From Neobacillus sp. CF12 (GTDB taxonomy: Bacteria > Bacillota > Bacilli > Bacillales > Cytobacillaceae): a DNA stretch of 64,000 nucleotides. Position numbers and translations under genes: made by a program. Location: contig NZ_JAUCEU010000007.1 of the NCBI RefSeq assembly GCF_030348765.1, positions 4,213,501 to 4,277,500 of the forward strand, in the 5' to 3' direction. The notes under the pieces were generated by a model that ran no database searches, was not told where the DNA came from, and worked only from the letters and a program-made list of their open reading frames with translations. Positions within the stretch are counted from its first letter, which is position 1. Every line of letters begins with the position of its first letter. Shown in pieces: positions 1 to 9,195 of the stretch.

Positions 1-2
1 TG

Positions 3-323
3 GGAGTCGTTGCGGAAATGTGTGACCGTGTCATGGTCATGTATTCGGGTGAAATTGTGGAAGAAACGGATGTCGATTCGCTTTTTAATAATCCAAAGCA
101 TCCTTATACGAAAGGATTGCTTTCTTCTACTCCAAATATACAGGAAAAGAGTGAACGGCTATTTTCTATCAAAGGTCAGGTGCCTGCTCCTGGGTCAGTG
201 AAGCAAGGGTGTCGGTTTGCTTCTAGATGTCAAGAGGTGATGGAAAAATGTTTAACTGACGATCCACAACTTATCGATGTAGGTGAAAATCACAAATCTA
301 GATGTTGGCTTCATGTTAACTAA
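3..323 (+). CDS. Oligopeptide/dipeptide ABC transporter ATPase, OppD/DppD type (C-terminal part)
   Basis: The 5' part lies outside the window; the reading frame is open from base 3. What remains is the end of the ATPase core followed by the oligo_HPY C-terminal extension of peptide and nickel importers. It has the typical stretch NNPKHPYTKGLL and then a cysteine-bearing tail (GCRFASRC, a later C, and RCW near the end) that in this family can hold an Fe-S cluster. Walker A, Walker B and signature motifs are not in view. It ends 14 bases before the next ATPase gene, so the pair is the usual OppD-OppF arrangement of two NBDs powering one peptide importer at the membrane. The substrate cannot be told from this part. 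Confidence 0.9.
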   Translation, partial: GVVAEMCDRVMVMYSGEIVEETDVDSLFNNPKHPYTKGLLSSTPNIQEKSERLFSIKGQVPAPGSVKQGCRFASRCQEVMEKCLTDDPQLIDVGENHKSRCWLHVN

Positions 324-337
324 GGGGGAGTTCTTTT

Positions 338-1330
338 ATGGCAGATGATCTTTTGAAAATTGAAGAAATGAAGGTTCACTTCCCAATAAAAAGCGGTGTT
401 TTTCACAATAAAATAAATTATGTCAAGGCAGTTGATGGCATTTCGTTTTCAGTAAAAAAAGGGGAATCCTTTGGTATCGTTGGGGAAAGCGGCTGCGGGA
501 AATCTACAGCAAGCAGAGCTGTTCTTCAACTAATTAAGCCAACATCTGGAAAGGTCTATTTTAAAGACCAGGAATTAACTTCATTACCGAAAAGACAGTT
601 AAGAAATGTACGTAAAAATATTCAGATGGTTTTCCAAGACCCTTATGATTCATTGAATCCAAGATTAACAGTGGAAGAAATTTTGGAAGAACCTTTAAAA
701 GCCCATAATATTGGCTCCAAAGAAGAAAGAAGAAAAAAAATATTAGAAATCATGGATGTATGTGGGCTAAATCCGGAGTACATACACCGATATGCTCATG
801 AATTTTCAGGTGGACAGAGACAACGAATTGGGATTGCTAGAGCGCTTATCTTGAAACCAGAATTAGTCGTCGCTGACGAGCCCGTTTCTGCCCTGGATGT
901 TTCGATTCAATCCCAAATTTTAAATCTTATGATGGATCTGCAGGAAACCTTAAACCTCACCTATTTATTTATTTCTCACGACTTAAGTGTAGTTCGGCAT
1001 TTCTGTGATCGGATAGGTGTCATGTATTTGGGAAGAATGGCGGAGTTGGCAGAATCAGACTCACTTTTTGAAAATCCTTTACATCCATATACAAAGTCTC
1101 TTTTATCGGCTATCCCCATTTCAAACCCGAGACAAAAAAGGGAACGAGTATTATTGCAAGGGGATGTCCCCTCACCGGTTGATCCACCGAAAGGATGCGC
1201 ATTTGCAAGTCGATGTCCTGAGGCTATGAATATCTGTAGAACTGATAGGCCAGTTATGAGAGAAGTAGAAAAAAATCATTATGTAGCTTGTCATCTTTAT
1301 ACAGAGAAATTACTTACAGATGATGAATAA
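338..1330 (+). CDS. Oligopeptide/dipeptide ABC transporter ATPase, OppF/DppF type
   Basis: Complete 330-residue ATPase. Visible motifs are Walker A GESGCGKS (about residue 49), Q-loop VFQDPYDSLNPR, signature FSGGQRQRIGIARAL and Walker B LVVADEP, an H-loop ISHDLS, then an oligo_HPY extension (NPLHPYTKSLL) and a Cys-containing tail (GCAFASRC, RPV.., ACHLY). The start ATG follows a GGGGGAG ribosome binding site. It is translated right after the partner ATPase and 18 bases before an M20 hydrolase, so the operon probably imports a peptide or acyl-amino acid that the hydrolase then cleaves in the cytoplasm. Family assignment is firm; OppF versus DppF or AppF cannot be separated here. Confidence 0.95.
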   Translation: MADDLLKIEEMKVHFPIKSGVFHNKINYVKAVDGISFSVKKGESFGIVGESGCGKSTASRAVLQLIKPTSGKVYFKDQELTSLPKRQLRNVRKNIQMVFQDPYDSLNPRLTVEEILEEPLKAHNIGSKEERRKKILEIMDVCGLNPEYIHRYAHEFSGGQRQRIGIARALILKPELVVADEPVSALDVSIQSQILNLMMDLQETLNLTYLFISHDLSVVRHFCDRIGVMYLGRMAELAESDSLFENPLHPYTKSLLSAIPISNPRQKRERVLLQGDVPSPVDPPKGCAFASRCPEAMNICRTDRPVMREVEKNHYVACHLYTEKLLTDDE

Positions 1331-1348
1331 AAGATAGGAGTGGATGTT

Positions 1349-2518
1349 ATGTCAAAGGAACGAATCATTGATTTTATAGAAGAAAATAAAGATGAATTTA
1401 TCCGTCTTAGTCGAAGAATATGGGAAAATCCAGAGCTCGGCCACCAAGAATTTAAAGCGTGTGAATGGTTAACAACTGAACTAAAGAAACATGATTTTGA
1501 GGTGGAGATAGGGACAGGTGGATTGGCTACTGGATTTCATGGTGTCTATGATTCAAAATTACCAGGACCAACGGTGGCTTATCTCTGTGAGTATGACGCT
1601 TTGCCTGGAATTGGTCATGCTTGTGGGCATAATCTGATCGGAGTAATGAGTCTTGCAGCCGGAATTGGTGTTAGTAAAGTGATTAAGGAAACCGGTGGTA
1701 AGGTCATTGTATTTGGCACACCTGCAGAAGAAACGAGCGGCGGAAAAGTAACATATGCCGAGCAAGGGTTATTTGATACAGTAGATGTAGCTCTTATGGT
1801 TCATCCCTCTCAAAACTATGAAAAGAGTGGAACATCTAAAGCCATGGAGGCTATTCAATTTGATTTTTATGGAAAAGCTGCTCATGCTGCCTCTCACCCT
1901 GAAGATGGAGTGAATGCTCTGGATGCTGTGATTCAAACGTTTAATAACATCAATGCACTCAGGCAGCATACCACTGATGACGTACGGATTCATGGTATTA
2001 TAAGTGAAGGTGGAAAAGCTCCAAATATAATCGTAGATCGAGCACAAGCACAATTTTATGTGCGGACAAAACAGACGGAAACGTTAGAGCAAATGGTAGA
2101 AAAAGTAATCAACTGTGCAAAAGGGGCTGCTCTTGCAACTGGATGCCGTTTGGAATTATCAAAACACGAATTTGGTTATGCGAATTTAATTACCAATGAA
2201 ACACTATCAAGTGTATATAATGATAATTTAATCCAACTAGGTGTGAAAGAAGAAGAGATAAAATCAGGATTAAGCCATGGCTCAAATGACATGGGAAATG
2301 TAAGTCACAAGGTTCCTGCTATACACCCTTATATAAAAGTTCCAAATGCCCCATTCCCAGTTCATACAACCGAGTTCAGAGATGCTGTAGGAAGTGAAGA
2401 TGGAATGAAGACACTCATCCTCGGTGCAAAAACACTAGCAGCAACAGGATATGACATCCTTACTCAGAAAGAAACACTAAAAAATATTAAAGAAGAGTTT
2501 GAAAATAATCAGAGATAG
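1349..2518 (+). CDS. M20 family metallo-amidohydrolase (AbgB-like)
   Basis: A 389-residue peptidase M20-type amidohydrolase. The metal-binding stretch reads CEYDALPGIGHACGHN and a later TPAEETSGGK carries the catalytic or metal-binding glutamates; the lid/dimerisation domain includes GKAAHAASHPEDGVNALD. These patterns match the p-aminobenzoyl-glutamate hydrolase/aminoacylase subgroup. I chose ATG 1349 because the upstream in-frame GTG at 1340 overlaps the ribosome binding site ATAGGAG, which sits 8 bases before 1349. As the last gene after two peptide-importer ATPases, it probably hydrolyses the imported amide or dipeptide. The exact substrate is inference. A strong terminator follows about 215 bases downstream. 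Confidence 0.92.
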   Translation: MSKERIIDFIEENKDEFIRLSRRIWENPELGHQEFKACEWLTTELKKHDFEVEIGTGGLATGFHGVYDSKLPGPTVAYLCEYDALPGIGHACGHNLIGVMSLAAGIGVSKVIKETGGKVIVFGTPAEETSGGKVTYAEQGLFDTVDVALMVHPSQNYEKSGTSKAMEAIQFDFYGKAAHAASHPEDGVNALDAVIQTFNNINALRQHTTDDVRIHGIISEGGKAPNIIVDRAQAQFYVRTKQTETLEQMVEKVINCAKGAALATGCRLELSKHEFGYANLITNETLSSVYNDNLIQLGVKEEEIKSGLSHGSNDMGNVSHKVPAIHPYIKVPNAPFPVHTTEFRDAVGSEDGMKTLILGAKTLAATGYDILTQKETLKNIKEEFENNQR

Positions 2519-3144
2519 AAATGTTTAATTATAACGAATACGACCATAGAAACTGTCAAAATGGAGCGGCTGAAGGGTTATTTCCTAGTTTTTAAGGTTA
2601 GTCTTGTCCTTCAGAGCTTGATATAAGTACTTGAGGATAATTCCCGTGCCTGTGGTCAAGCCCCCGAAAAATAGACATTGGAAAATTCGACGTTTATGAA
2701 GCATTTTGGTAATTAAAATAATATATTTTAGGAGAAACGAATCCCATTCTTTTTTGGATTCGTTTTTTATTGTAATAACGAATATATTTCTTTAAATTAT
2801 AATTTCGCATTTATTTAAAGGAATCAGTGATAATCACTCTGGTTCCTTTTCTCCTTCTCATCTTTTTGCAGTCCCAGAACCCTGAGAGCCTGTCAAGGAG
2901 AGCACTTGACAGACCCGGATGAAGTTGCTGTTTGTTTGAAGGAAAAACATTTTTCTCTCTGTCTATAAAAATGGGAGGAAAATAAAAAAATTAAAAAATA
3001 CTGCCTGTTCTACTTTATTAAGGAAGAAAATATTCATTATAAAGAACTAGGCGGCGTTGAATCTTAGACTATACCTACTTGTTTGGTTAAAGGTTAGTTA
3101 GTAGCAAAACCGTCCTCGTCAAACTAAAGAATTGAAAGGGGAAA
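2519..3144. other. Long intergenic region upstream of the vWA protein
   Basis: No convincing gene. Contains a clear Rho-independent terminator (2735-2770), a second imperfect hairpin with a T-rich tail (about 2817-2851) and a perfect 8-bp inverted repeat CTGTCAAG/CTTGACAG (2890-2897 and 2905-2912). The roughly 250 bases just before the vWA gene could hold a leader or regulatory region; I could not match them to a known riboswitch. Confidence 0.5.
2735..2770 (+). terminator. Rho-independent terminator
   Basis: Perfect 10-bp stem AAACGAATCC / GGATTCGTTT with a pyrimidine-rich loop and a T run directly after it. It probably ends the peptide transporter/M20 operon. Confidence 0.85.
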
Positions 3145-4842
3145 ATGATGAAAAGACCTTCTAGAAATTTATGGAAAATCATCATGAAAGGCAGTATGGC
3201 GGTGGCAATGGTATCTTCTTTGTCCTTGTTCGGCGCGGGTCCTATAGCCGGGGCAACTTCTTCCAATGTAACCGGTAATAGTAGTGTGTCACCTGAGTTT
3301 ATTAAGTGTGAGGAATCAACTGTTGTAACGATGAATCTTACAGGGCAAGCAGGAATTACCCAAAATCCAGTGGATGTTACGCTGGTGCTAGACCGTTCAG
3401 GAAGTATGGCTGGGACTCCGATGACTAGCTTGAAGTCTGCTGCGAATAAGTTTATCGATATTATCGATGAAGAGTCAGACGGACAGAAGGATGGATCAAT
3501 TGGAAACGGGAGTCGTGTGGGTATTGTAAGTTTTGCTGAAAGTGCTGCGGTTAATCAGCCATTATCAACAAATGCAACTAATTTAAAGAGCGCGGTTAAT
3601 AGTTTAAATGCAGTCGGCAATACAAACCATGAATCAGCTTTTCAGGCGGCTAAATCGCAATTAAGTGCTTCTGTACCGACCAATAAAAAGATTATCATTA
3701 TGTTTACTGATGGACAGACGACAGTAGGCGGAAACCCTTCAGATGATGCAACAGCTGCAAAAGCGGCGGGAATGGAGATTTATTCTATTGGATTAGGAAG
3801 CGTAAACGTAAGTCAGTTAAACAATTGGGCTACTGACCCAGACGCCAAGTATGTGTTCATTACACCAGATCCAACCAAACTGGATGAAATATTTAAAGGG
3901 ATAGGTGCAGCTATTGTAACTCCGGCTGCAACAAACATTTCCATTCATTCTAAGGTAAATAGTAATTTCACCATATCCAATATAAGTACTAATAAAGGAA
4001 CATCCCAAGGATCTGGAAACGATATAGAGTGGGCTATCCCTACTTTAAGTTCTGAGACCGTTTCACTAACGTATACCATAACACATAATGGCAGCGGGGA
4101 TGGGGATTTTCAGGTTAATGACCTTGTAACCTACTCGGATGCAAAAGGGCAGCAGGTTAATTTCCAAAGCCCTGTTGTACATGTTACCGGCTGTGACACG
4201 CAACCACCTGTCACAGAGGCGATTCTTACAGCTGAAGAAGACTGTGAGCAGGACGGCTGGTACAATAAGGATGTTAGTTTAACGTTAAATGCTACGGATG
4301 ATAAGTCTGGAGTTGATCGAACAGAATATCTCGTAACATTCAATGGGCAAACGGATGGAACATGGAAGACATATGGATCGCCAGTAACTTTTAGCGAAGA
4401 AGGCACCTACGAAATTAAGTACAAAAGCCTTGATAAAGCGGGCAACATAGAGGTTGAAAAATCGGTTTCATTTAACATTGATAAAACGAAACCGACAGTT
4501 GATCTAAAACTTGACCGAACGGTTCTTTGGGCGCCTAATCACAAACTCGTTCCAATTAAGGTGACAATTGATGCAAATGACCTAGGTTCAGGCATTAAAT
4601 CCATTCAACTGGTTTCAATTACAAGCAATGAAGATGAAAATGGACTTGGTGATGGCAATACAAAACCTGATTATGCAGACGCTGAGTTTGGAACTGACGA
4701 CAGAGCTTTTAAACTACGTGCGGAAAGATCAGGTCTTGGTGAAGATAGAGTGTATACAATTACGTATAAAGTAGAGGACGAAGCATGTAATGAAACCATT
4801 GCAACAGCAACCGTAACGGTTCCTCATGATCAATCAAAATAA
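3145..4842 (+). CDS. Secreted von Willebrand factor A domain protein
   Basis: A 565-residue exported protein. The N-terminus is basic, then hydrophobic, with a likely signal peptide cleaved near residue 36 (PIAGATSS). The vWA domain spans about residues 57-250: the MIDAS motif DRSGSMAG lies near residue 83, followed by the metal-site region after NTNHESAF and the strand KKIIIMFTDGQT. Next come an all-beta stretch and an OmpL47/Ig-like module (DGWYNKDVSLTLNATDDKSG), then another beta module with WAPNHKLVPI. There is no LPxTG motif or S-layer homology domain, so retention at the surface is unexplained. GAAAGGGG precedes the first ATG; ATG 3148 is also possible. vWA proteins generally bind ligands through a metal ion; the ligand here is unknown. 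Confidence 0.88.
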   Translation: MMKRPSRNLWKIIMKGSMAVAMVSSLSLFGAGPIAGATSSNVTGNSSVSPEFIKCEESTVVTMNLTGQAGITQNPVDVTLVLDRSGSMAGTPMTSLKSAANKFIDIIDEESDGQKDGSIGNGSRVGIVSFAESAAVNQPLSTNATNLKSAVNSLNAVGNTNHESAFQAAKSQLSASVPTNKKIIIMFTDGQTTVGGNPSDDATAAKAAGMEIYSIGLGSVNVSQLNNWATDPDAKYVFITPDPTKLDEIFKGIGAAIVTPAATNISIHSKVNSNFTISNISTNKGTSQGSGNDIEWAIPTLSSETVSLTYTITHNGSGDGDFQVNDLVTYSDAKGQQVNFQSPVVHVTGCDTQPPVTEAILTAEEDCEQDGWYNKDVSLTLNATDDKSGVDRTEYLVTFNGQTDGTWKTYGSPVTFSEEGTYEIKYKSLDKAGNIEVEKSVSFNIDKTKPTVDLKLDRTVLWAPNHKLVPIKVTIDANDLGSGIKSIQLVSITSNEDENGLGDGNTKPDYADAEFGTDDRAFKLRAERSGLGEDRVYTITYKVEDEACNETIATATVTVPHDQSK

Positions 4843-5151
4843 ACAGAGGTAACGATTACTTTCTTCTGCTAAAGAGAAAAATTGGGGAATTTGGTCCATT
4901 CCAAATTATGTTTTTATAAAAAATAAAAGGGTTAGTGAAAAGACATTTATTTTGGCTTAATTAAGGAGTGCTATCTCTACTAGTTAGAAAGCACTTCTTT
5001 TTTCGTTTAGGAATGGTGCCTGCCACCGCCTAATTTATCTTGTTTCAAAATATTTGAACATTATACCCTGAAAGTTGGATTATGTCCGAGGATTTTAACT
5101 AATCATAAGGATTTCTGGTTACCTAACTAATAGTAAGATTGGGTAATATTT

Positions 5152-5420
5152 TCTCGACAATCCTAGCGGGTAACTATTAAAGAGAATCCATGTTGCTGCT
5201 TAATTCATCCCTATACTAATCAAACGCTTGATTAAACCGATTCATGTCATACCAAGTCAACAATTGTAATAATCTACACTTTGATAAAATTTTATGGAAT
5301 CTAGCGTTAAGAATCTGTATTTTTCCTCGACAAAAAAATTTTCGAAAAACAATTCAAAGTGCGTTTATTTAAAGGGTTAAAGGTAGTTTTAATCAAACGT
5401 TTAATTGGCATTATCTTTAT
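5152..5420. repeat. Rearranged copy of the TCGACAA two-module repeat
   Basis: Begins with TCTCGACAAT and an inverted version of the right end seen in the complete copies (GCTGC..., then TAATCAAACGCTTGATTA). It continues into a forward module: CCTCGACAA at 5336, GTGCGTTTATTT, AAAGGGTT, then TTTTAATCAAACGTTTAATTGG. It is best read as a rearranged or inverted-end copy of the elements at 18439, 20291 and 48198. Confidence 0.55.
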
Positions 5421-5509
5421 CAGACTTTGTCGTATCATTTGGTGATTGCGGACTTAAATGAAAATTAGTAGTTTTACTGCCCCTAAAATAACCGAACTAT
5501 TACTCTCGA

Positions 5510-5537
5510 CCGTGGGGACGGTTCTGATGGCTTTTTT
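5510..5537 (+). repeat. GGGGACGGTTCT repeat, single end
   Basis: Reads CCGTGGGGACGGTTCTGATGG followed by CTTTTTT, the left-end signature of the dispersed element found more than 15 times in the window. No matching right end is evident nearby. Confidence 0.75.
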
Positions 5538-5670
5538 ATTGGTGTTGTTAGAAGATAGGGGCGGTACTATCTAGGAAGAGATAGTAGAATACCGTTAAGT
5601 AGTGAGAAATAATTTTATCTTTAGCTCTTCGAGCTTTGCGGAAAATTAGGTAGATTTGAAATACGAACAA

Positions 5671-5775
5671 CAGGGGACAGTTCTCATGGTTTTTTTGTAT
5701 AGTGCCGAAAAGAGAACCTCTCCTTTTTCCTATGATTGTCCCAAGATTGAACCAGTAAAACCGTCCAACCGCCCC
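5671..5775 (+). repeat. Degenerate GGGGACGGTTCT element
   Basis: Left end CAGGGGACAGTTCTCATGG and T run. A weak right end AAACCGTCCAACC follows about 100 bases later. Spacing and order match the complete copies, but both ends have mutated. Confidence 0.45.
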
Positions 5776-5785
5776 AAAGCATTGG

Positions 5786-6355
5786 CTACTGCACTTTCCT
5801 ATTAATGGTAGCTTCTCCGCCAGCAATGAGTTGTTTGGTTTCTACGTCGTATACGGAGCATTTTCCTTTGAATTTTTTTTCTGTGTCTTTGAATGAGAAG
5901 AAGAAGTATACTTGTCGGTCTGGACTGATTGCTTGGTGATATTTTATTTGTATATCTGGATATGAGGTAACCATTCCATTACCATCCCAAGTTTAGTAAT
6001 ATCGTTTCTCTACATCTTGGAATAGCATCTTTTTTCGGAAATTTACGGATGCATCGGGCATGTCTTTAAAAAGAGCACTGTCCATGTTTCCGAGTTTGTT
6101 CTTATGATGATTGTAAAAAGCATAATGCTTATTGTAATATTCTTGATGAACAGGATAACTTCTTTTCCTTAATGCCTCATAAAATTGATCGATGGTCTCA
6201 GTAAATACCTTTTCTTTATTCCCGGGGTATAGGTAGGTTCCTTCTTCAATTACAGTTTCCTTTGCGGATAGTAGCCTGATTTCTGCCTTGGCTGGTTGTC
6301 CTGTTACGATTAAAAATGTTAAAGCGAAAAGGCTGCATAGAACTTTTGCTGTCAT
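5786..6355 (-). pseudogene. Small secreted protein interrupted by an in-frame TAA
   Basis: Read on the minus strand, a 120-residue ORF from ATG 6355 stops at 5993 with TAA directly after EKRYY. The same frame continues open through TWDGNG into a further 62 residues, ending at 5786. The joined product would be about 189 residues. It has an N-terminal signal peptide (MTAKVLCSLFALTFLIV.., AKAE) and a C-terminal part with alternating beta-like segments (QVYFFFSFKDTEKK, KCSVYDVETKQLIAGGEA). A single nonsense change (for example from CAA or AAA) is the simplest explanation, so I treat it as a recent pseudogene. A GAGGAG ribosome binding site precedes the ATG. I do not recognise the family. Confidence 0.6.
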
Positions 6356-6374
6356 GGTACGAGCTCCTCAATTC

Positions 6375-6610
6375 CTAAATTTGTTTTTCTCCATATGCAT
6401 TTATCATCCTAAAAAGGATTACCCAAATACTTATTACCAGTAAGTAAATAACAAAAGGTCCGCCCATAAATATATCCTACCACCCATGCAAAAGAACGAT
6501 ACGATAGCAGCTAAGAATTCCCATCGCCATTTTGGTTTCAAATGGGAATGATGTACGCAAACTGACAAAAGAATGGAAAAGGGAATCACAATAAAACGGC
6601 AAATATTCAT
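6375..6610 (-). pseudogene. Probable frameshifted small membrane protein
   Basis: On the minus strand from ATG 6610 the frame gives a hydrophobic segment (MNICRFIVIPFSILLSVCV) and a second one (FLAAIVSFFCMGG), then soon stops. A different frame takes over at about 6467 (MGGPFVIYLLVISIWVIL) and ends KQI at 6375, just before the ribosome binding site of the signal-peptide gene. Both halves look like membrane helices in coding-like DNA. I infer a single two- or three-helix membrane protein broken by a frameshift, formerly in an operon with the interrupted gene downstream. No family recognised. Confidence 0.35.
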
Positions 6611-6703
6611 GGCAAATGAGCCTTCAACATTTCGAGTGACTGGAACCCAATACCGCGAAATAGTTTTTTATGTATTTGAAAAATTGATTTAAGTATTATA
6701 AAA

Positions 6704-6735
6704 AGCCGAGATCACTAAATATCTCGGCCTTCTTT
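6704..6735 (-). terminator. Rho-independent terminator of the Ig-repeat surface protein
   Basis: On the minus strand, GCCGAGAT pairs with ATCTCGGC around a short loop and is followed by TTTTTAT. It lies just past the stop codon at 6742. Confidence 0.75.
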
Positions 6736-6741
6736 ATGGAA

Positions 6742-8760
6742 TTATTTTAAACTAAAGCAAACCATTTTAGCTTCAGATCCATCATGTAGATCAATAGTAA
6801 TCATGTATGAACCTGATGATAAGCCCTTAGTGCTTAGGTTATAGATGTATTGGCTAGCTGAAAAGTCATATCTAAAAGTATTCCCAGAATTAGGTGTACT
6901 AATGACAGGTACATCCTCGTAATTAGTACCCAATACTGTATTTGTTACTTTTTTAACCGAAATGGTAGCATTAGCAGTTGATACAAACGTTCCCTGGGCA
7001 TTTGTTAATTGGAATTTCACAGGGATTGTGCTTCCAGCCTTAAATATGCTTGAACCATTGCTGTTAATTGGTTGTAGAACACCGCCGAAATTGTAAACAA
7101 CGTTATATACGATGGTCTTTTCAAATGTATTCCCAGCCTTGTCGGTTGCTGTTAATGTTTTGGTGTGTAAACCAACTGTTGCCGTATTTAGTGTACCGCT
7201 ATCTTCAGTTGCAAGACCAGATAATGTATCTGATGCAGACCATGTAGCAAGTTGGTTGAGCGTAAAAGTACCAATGCTTGAAACAACTCCATCGTTTTCA
7301 AGAGTAAGACCACCAATAGTAATGACAGGTTTTGTCTTATCTATTTTTAGACCAGATACGGTTGCTGGGGTACTAGTATTACCCGCATAGTCTGTTGCAG
7401 TACCGGTAGCATAGTTGTTTAAACCGTCTTCACTGAGGGTAACAGGCTGTGTGAAACTTGCTACACCAGATAAGTTATCTTTTGCAGTAAACGTAACAAC
7501 AACGTCATCATTATACCAACCGTTTAAGTTAGCTTCCCTATCAGGGCTTCCTGAAATTATAGGGGCAGTTTTATCAATATTGATACCAGAAACAGTTGCT
7601 GATTGATTATTCCCTGCCTTATCAGTGGCATTACCAGTAACAGATTGGTTTGCACCTTCACCAAGAGTTTGTTCACCTGTAACACTTGCTACACCAGATA
7701 ATGAATCGTTCGCATAAAAGCTAACTGTTACATCCTGATTGTACCAACCTGCTGAATTCGGAGTGAGGTTTGTGCTACCGTTAATAGTAGGAGCAGTCTT
7801 ATCAATATTGATACCAGAAACAGTTGCTGGAGCACTCGTGTTACCTGCATAGTCTGTTGCAGTTCCAGTAACAGATTGATTTGCACCTTCACCAAGAGTT
7901 TGGTTACCAGTAACACTTGCTACACCAGATAATGCATCATCAGCATCAAAGCTAACTGTTACATCATCCTTATACCAACCGAAAGAATTTGCTTGTCTAT
8001 CAGGGTTTCCTGAAATAGTAGGAATGGTTTTATCAAGCTTTATTGTAATTGGTGAAGAAGTACCTATATTTCCAGCTATATCACTTGCTGTACCTGTGAT
8101 AGTATGGGTTCCATCTGTAGAAAAAGTAACAGGTGCAGATACTGAGCCTGGCAAAATACCTGAACCACCTTCCTCATCAACGGCAAGAAAGTTAACGTTT
8201 ACATTTTGGTTATACCAGCCATTTGTGTTTGCATCCCTATCAGGAATAGCGGTGACTACTGGAGCAGCTGTATCTAGTACTTGTTTCTTGGTTACAACAA
8301 AAGTAATAGTATCAACCGATTTATTTTCCAACTTTGCTCCTGTGGTATTAATATTAGTGAAGGAAACATCAGCGCTATTAAAAGTATATGAATATGTTCC
8401 TGGTTGTAAGTTAGAATCAACTTGAATAGTTACAGGAACAATTTCAGAATCGTCCTTACCAGCTAGGTTTACTGTATCTGAATTGCTCGTAGTGATATTC
8501 CCATTTTCAGCTATTGTAAATTTGGTAGGTAAAGTAACGTTCGCATTTGTCACATTACCATCCGACTTTACAATAAGATTAAAAGATTGGATTGCTCCTT
8601 GTTCCACATATACATTAGAAGATGATGCAACTAATTCAGAAGTAATATCAAGTTCACCAGCTAAAGCAATTCCTGCTGGGACCAAACCTGAAATTGCCAA
8701 CGCAGTAACTGCACTTAGGGCCTTTTTGCTTAATACATTTCTAAAACTGATTTTCTTCAT
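6742..8760 (-). CDS. Secreted Ig-like repeat protein with C-terminal PxKF domain
   Basis: A surface protein of about 672 residues. ATG 8760 follows GAGAGGAG at a good distance; the TTG 18 bases upstream overlaps that site. A signal peptide ends near AGLVPAGIALAGE. After a cohesin/Ig-like N-terminal region come at least four tandem repeats of about 77-80 residues, each with a tryptophan motif (GWYNQDVTVSF or GWYKDDVTVSF), a SGVASVTG turn, a TATDYAGN motif and KTAP/KTIP linkers. The last 110 residues fit the PxKF family (IPVKFQLTNAQG). Neighbouring repeats share near-identical DNA, which favours repeat-number variation. No sortase signal or SLH domain is visible. Probably an extracellular adhesin or stalk; function unproven. 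Confidence 0.85.
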   Translation of the reverse strand: MKKISFRNVLSKKALSAVTALAISGLVPAGIALAGELDITSELVASSSNVYVEQGAIQSFNLIVKSDGNVTNANVTLPTKFTIAENGNITTSNSDTVNLAGKDDSEIVPVTIQVDSNLQPGTYSYTFNSADVSFTNINTTGAKLENKSVDTITFVVTKKQVLDTAAPVVTAIPDRDANTNGWYNQNVNVNFLAVDEEGGSGILPGSVSAPVTFSTDGTHTITGTASDIAGNIGTSSPITIKLDKTIPTISGNPDRQANSFGWYKDDVTVSFDADDALSGVASVTGNQTLGEGANQSVTGTATDYAGNTSAPATVSGINIDKTAPTINGSTNLTPNSAGWYNQDVTVSFYANDSLSGVASVTGEQTLGEGANQSVTGNATDKAGNNQSATVSGINIDKTAPIISGSPDREANLNGWYNDDVVVTFTAKDNLSGVASFTQPVTLSEDGLNNYATGTATDYAGNTSTPATVSGLKIDKTKPVITIGGLTLENDGVVSSIGTFTLNQLATWSASDTLSGLATEDSGTLNTATVGLHTKTLTATDKAGNTFEKTIVYNVVYNFGGVLQPINSNGSSIFKAGSTIPVKFQLTNAQGTFVSTANATISVKKVTNTVLGTNYEDVPVISTPNSGNTFRYDFSASQYIYNLSTKGLSSGSYMITIDLHDGSEAKMVCFSLK
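7330..8260 (-). repeat. Tandem coding repeats inside the surface protein
   Basis: Units of roughly 235-240 bp encode the Ig-like modules. The block GCACCTTCACCAAGAGTTTG recurs at about 7651 and 7886 with matching flanks. Similarity is highest in the middle units and lower at the edges, as expected for expansion and contraction by recombination. Confidence 0.7.
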
Positions 8761-8778
8761 TAATTTTTCTCCTCTCAA

Positions 8779-9195
8779 AATAGCAATTAAGAGGGCCGGT
8801 TACACTATTAGCTCCATATAGCCCAAGTGTCCAGATAGAGGCTATATTTCAACGCTTCCCAAACAAGCATTAATTATTTGATGCTTTGACACAATTTCCG
8901 TTGCCACTTCGATATATCGAACAACATTTATACAAAAATAGTATATATTAGGCAATAGTTAATTTGTACTAATTCCATTCGACAAAAAGCAACTTTCAAT
9001 CGACAAATATTTGATATTCCAAGGTATAAAATGGGTTAGTAACTCGGATTTGGGGTCAGACCCCTACTCCAGATAATTTAAAGCGTGCGCAATCAAGAAA
9101 TCAATCAGAACAAAAAAGTCTCTTGAGCCTTTCTAAAAATAGATGTATGTAATGTTAATTTTAGGAAGGCTATTCTTAAAATAGGAGATGTATTA
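8779..9195. other. Intergenic region between divergent genes
   Basis: No gene seen. It contains TTCGACA (around 8978, matching the Spo0A box TGTCGAA in reverse), a nearby ATCGACA, and a GGGGTCAGACCCC palindrome at 9052-9064. The Spo0A suggestion rests on one 7-mer only. Confidence 0.35.
9052..9064. repeat. REP palindrome GGGGTCAGACCCC
   Basis: A 13-base palindrome preceded by TTT. The same sequence recurs at 10754, beside a RAYT-type transposase remnant, and such palindromes are typical REP partners of RAYTs. Confidence 0.75.

Larger units (their letters stand above)
4843..5785. other. Repeat-filled intergenic region
   Basis: No gene seen. It holds a rearranged copy of the TCGACAA two-module repeat (about 5152-5420) and two copies of the GGGGACGGTTCT element (5510-5537 and degenerate 5671-5775). 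It looks like a landing site for several repeat families between two surface-protein loci. Confidence 0.6.

Noticed and set aside
2900..3140. Possible cyclic-di-GMP or other riboswitch before the vWA gene
   Set aside because: I could not match the conserved core of any riboswitch class; only a simple inverted repeat is present.
5548..5826. 92-residue minus-strand ORF
   Set aside because: Covers a degenerate repeat and the end of the interrupted secreted gene; not coding-like.
7112..8821. Several plus-strand ORFs (7112-7390, 8024-8425, 8483-8821)
   Set aside because: Antisense shadows of the Ig-repeat surface gene, with unusual composition and no ribosome binding sites.
8979..9020. Spo0A-controlled promoter from TTCGACA
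   Set aside because: Only a 7-base match in an area rich in similar TCGACAA repeat-derived sequence; no second line of evidence.
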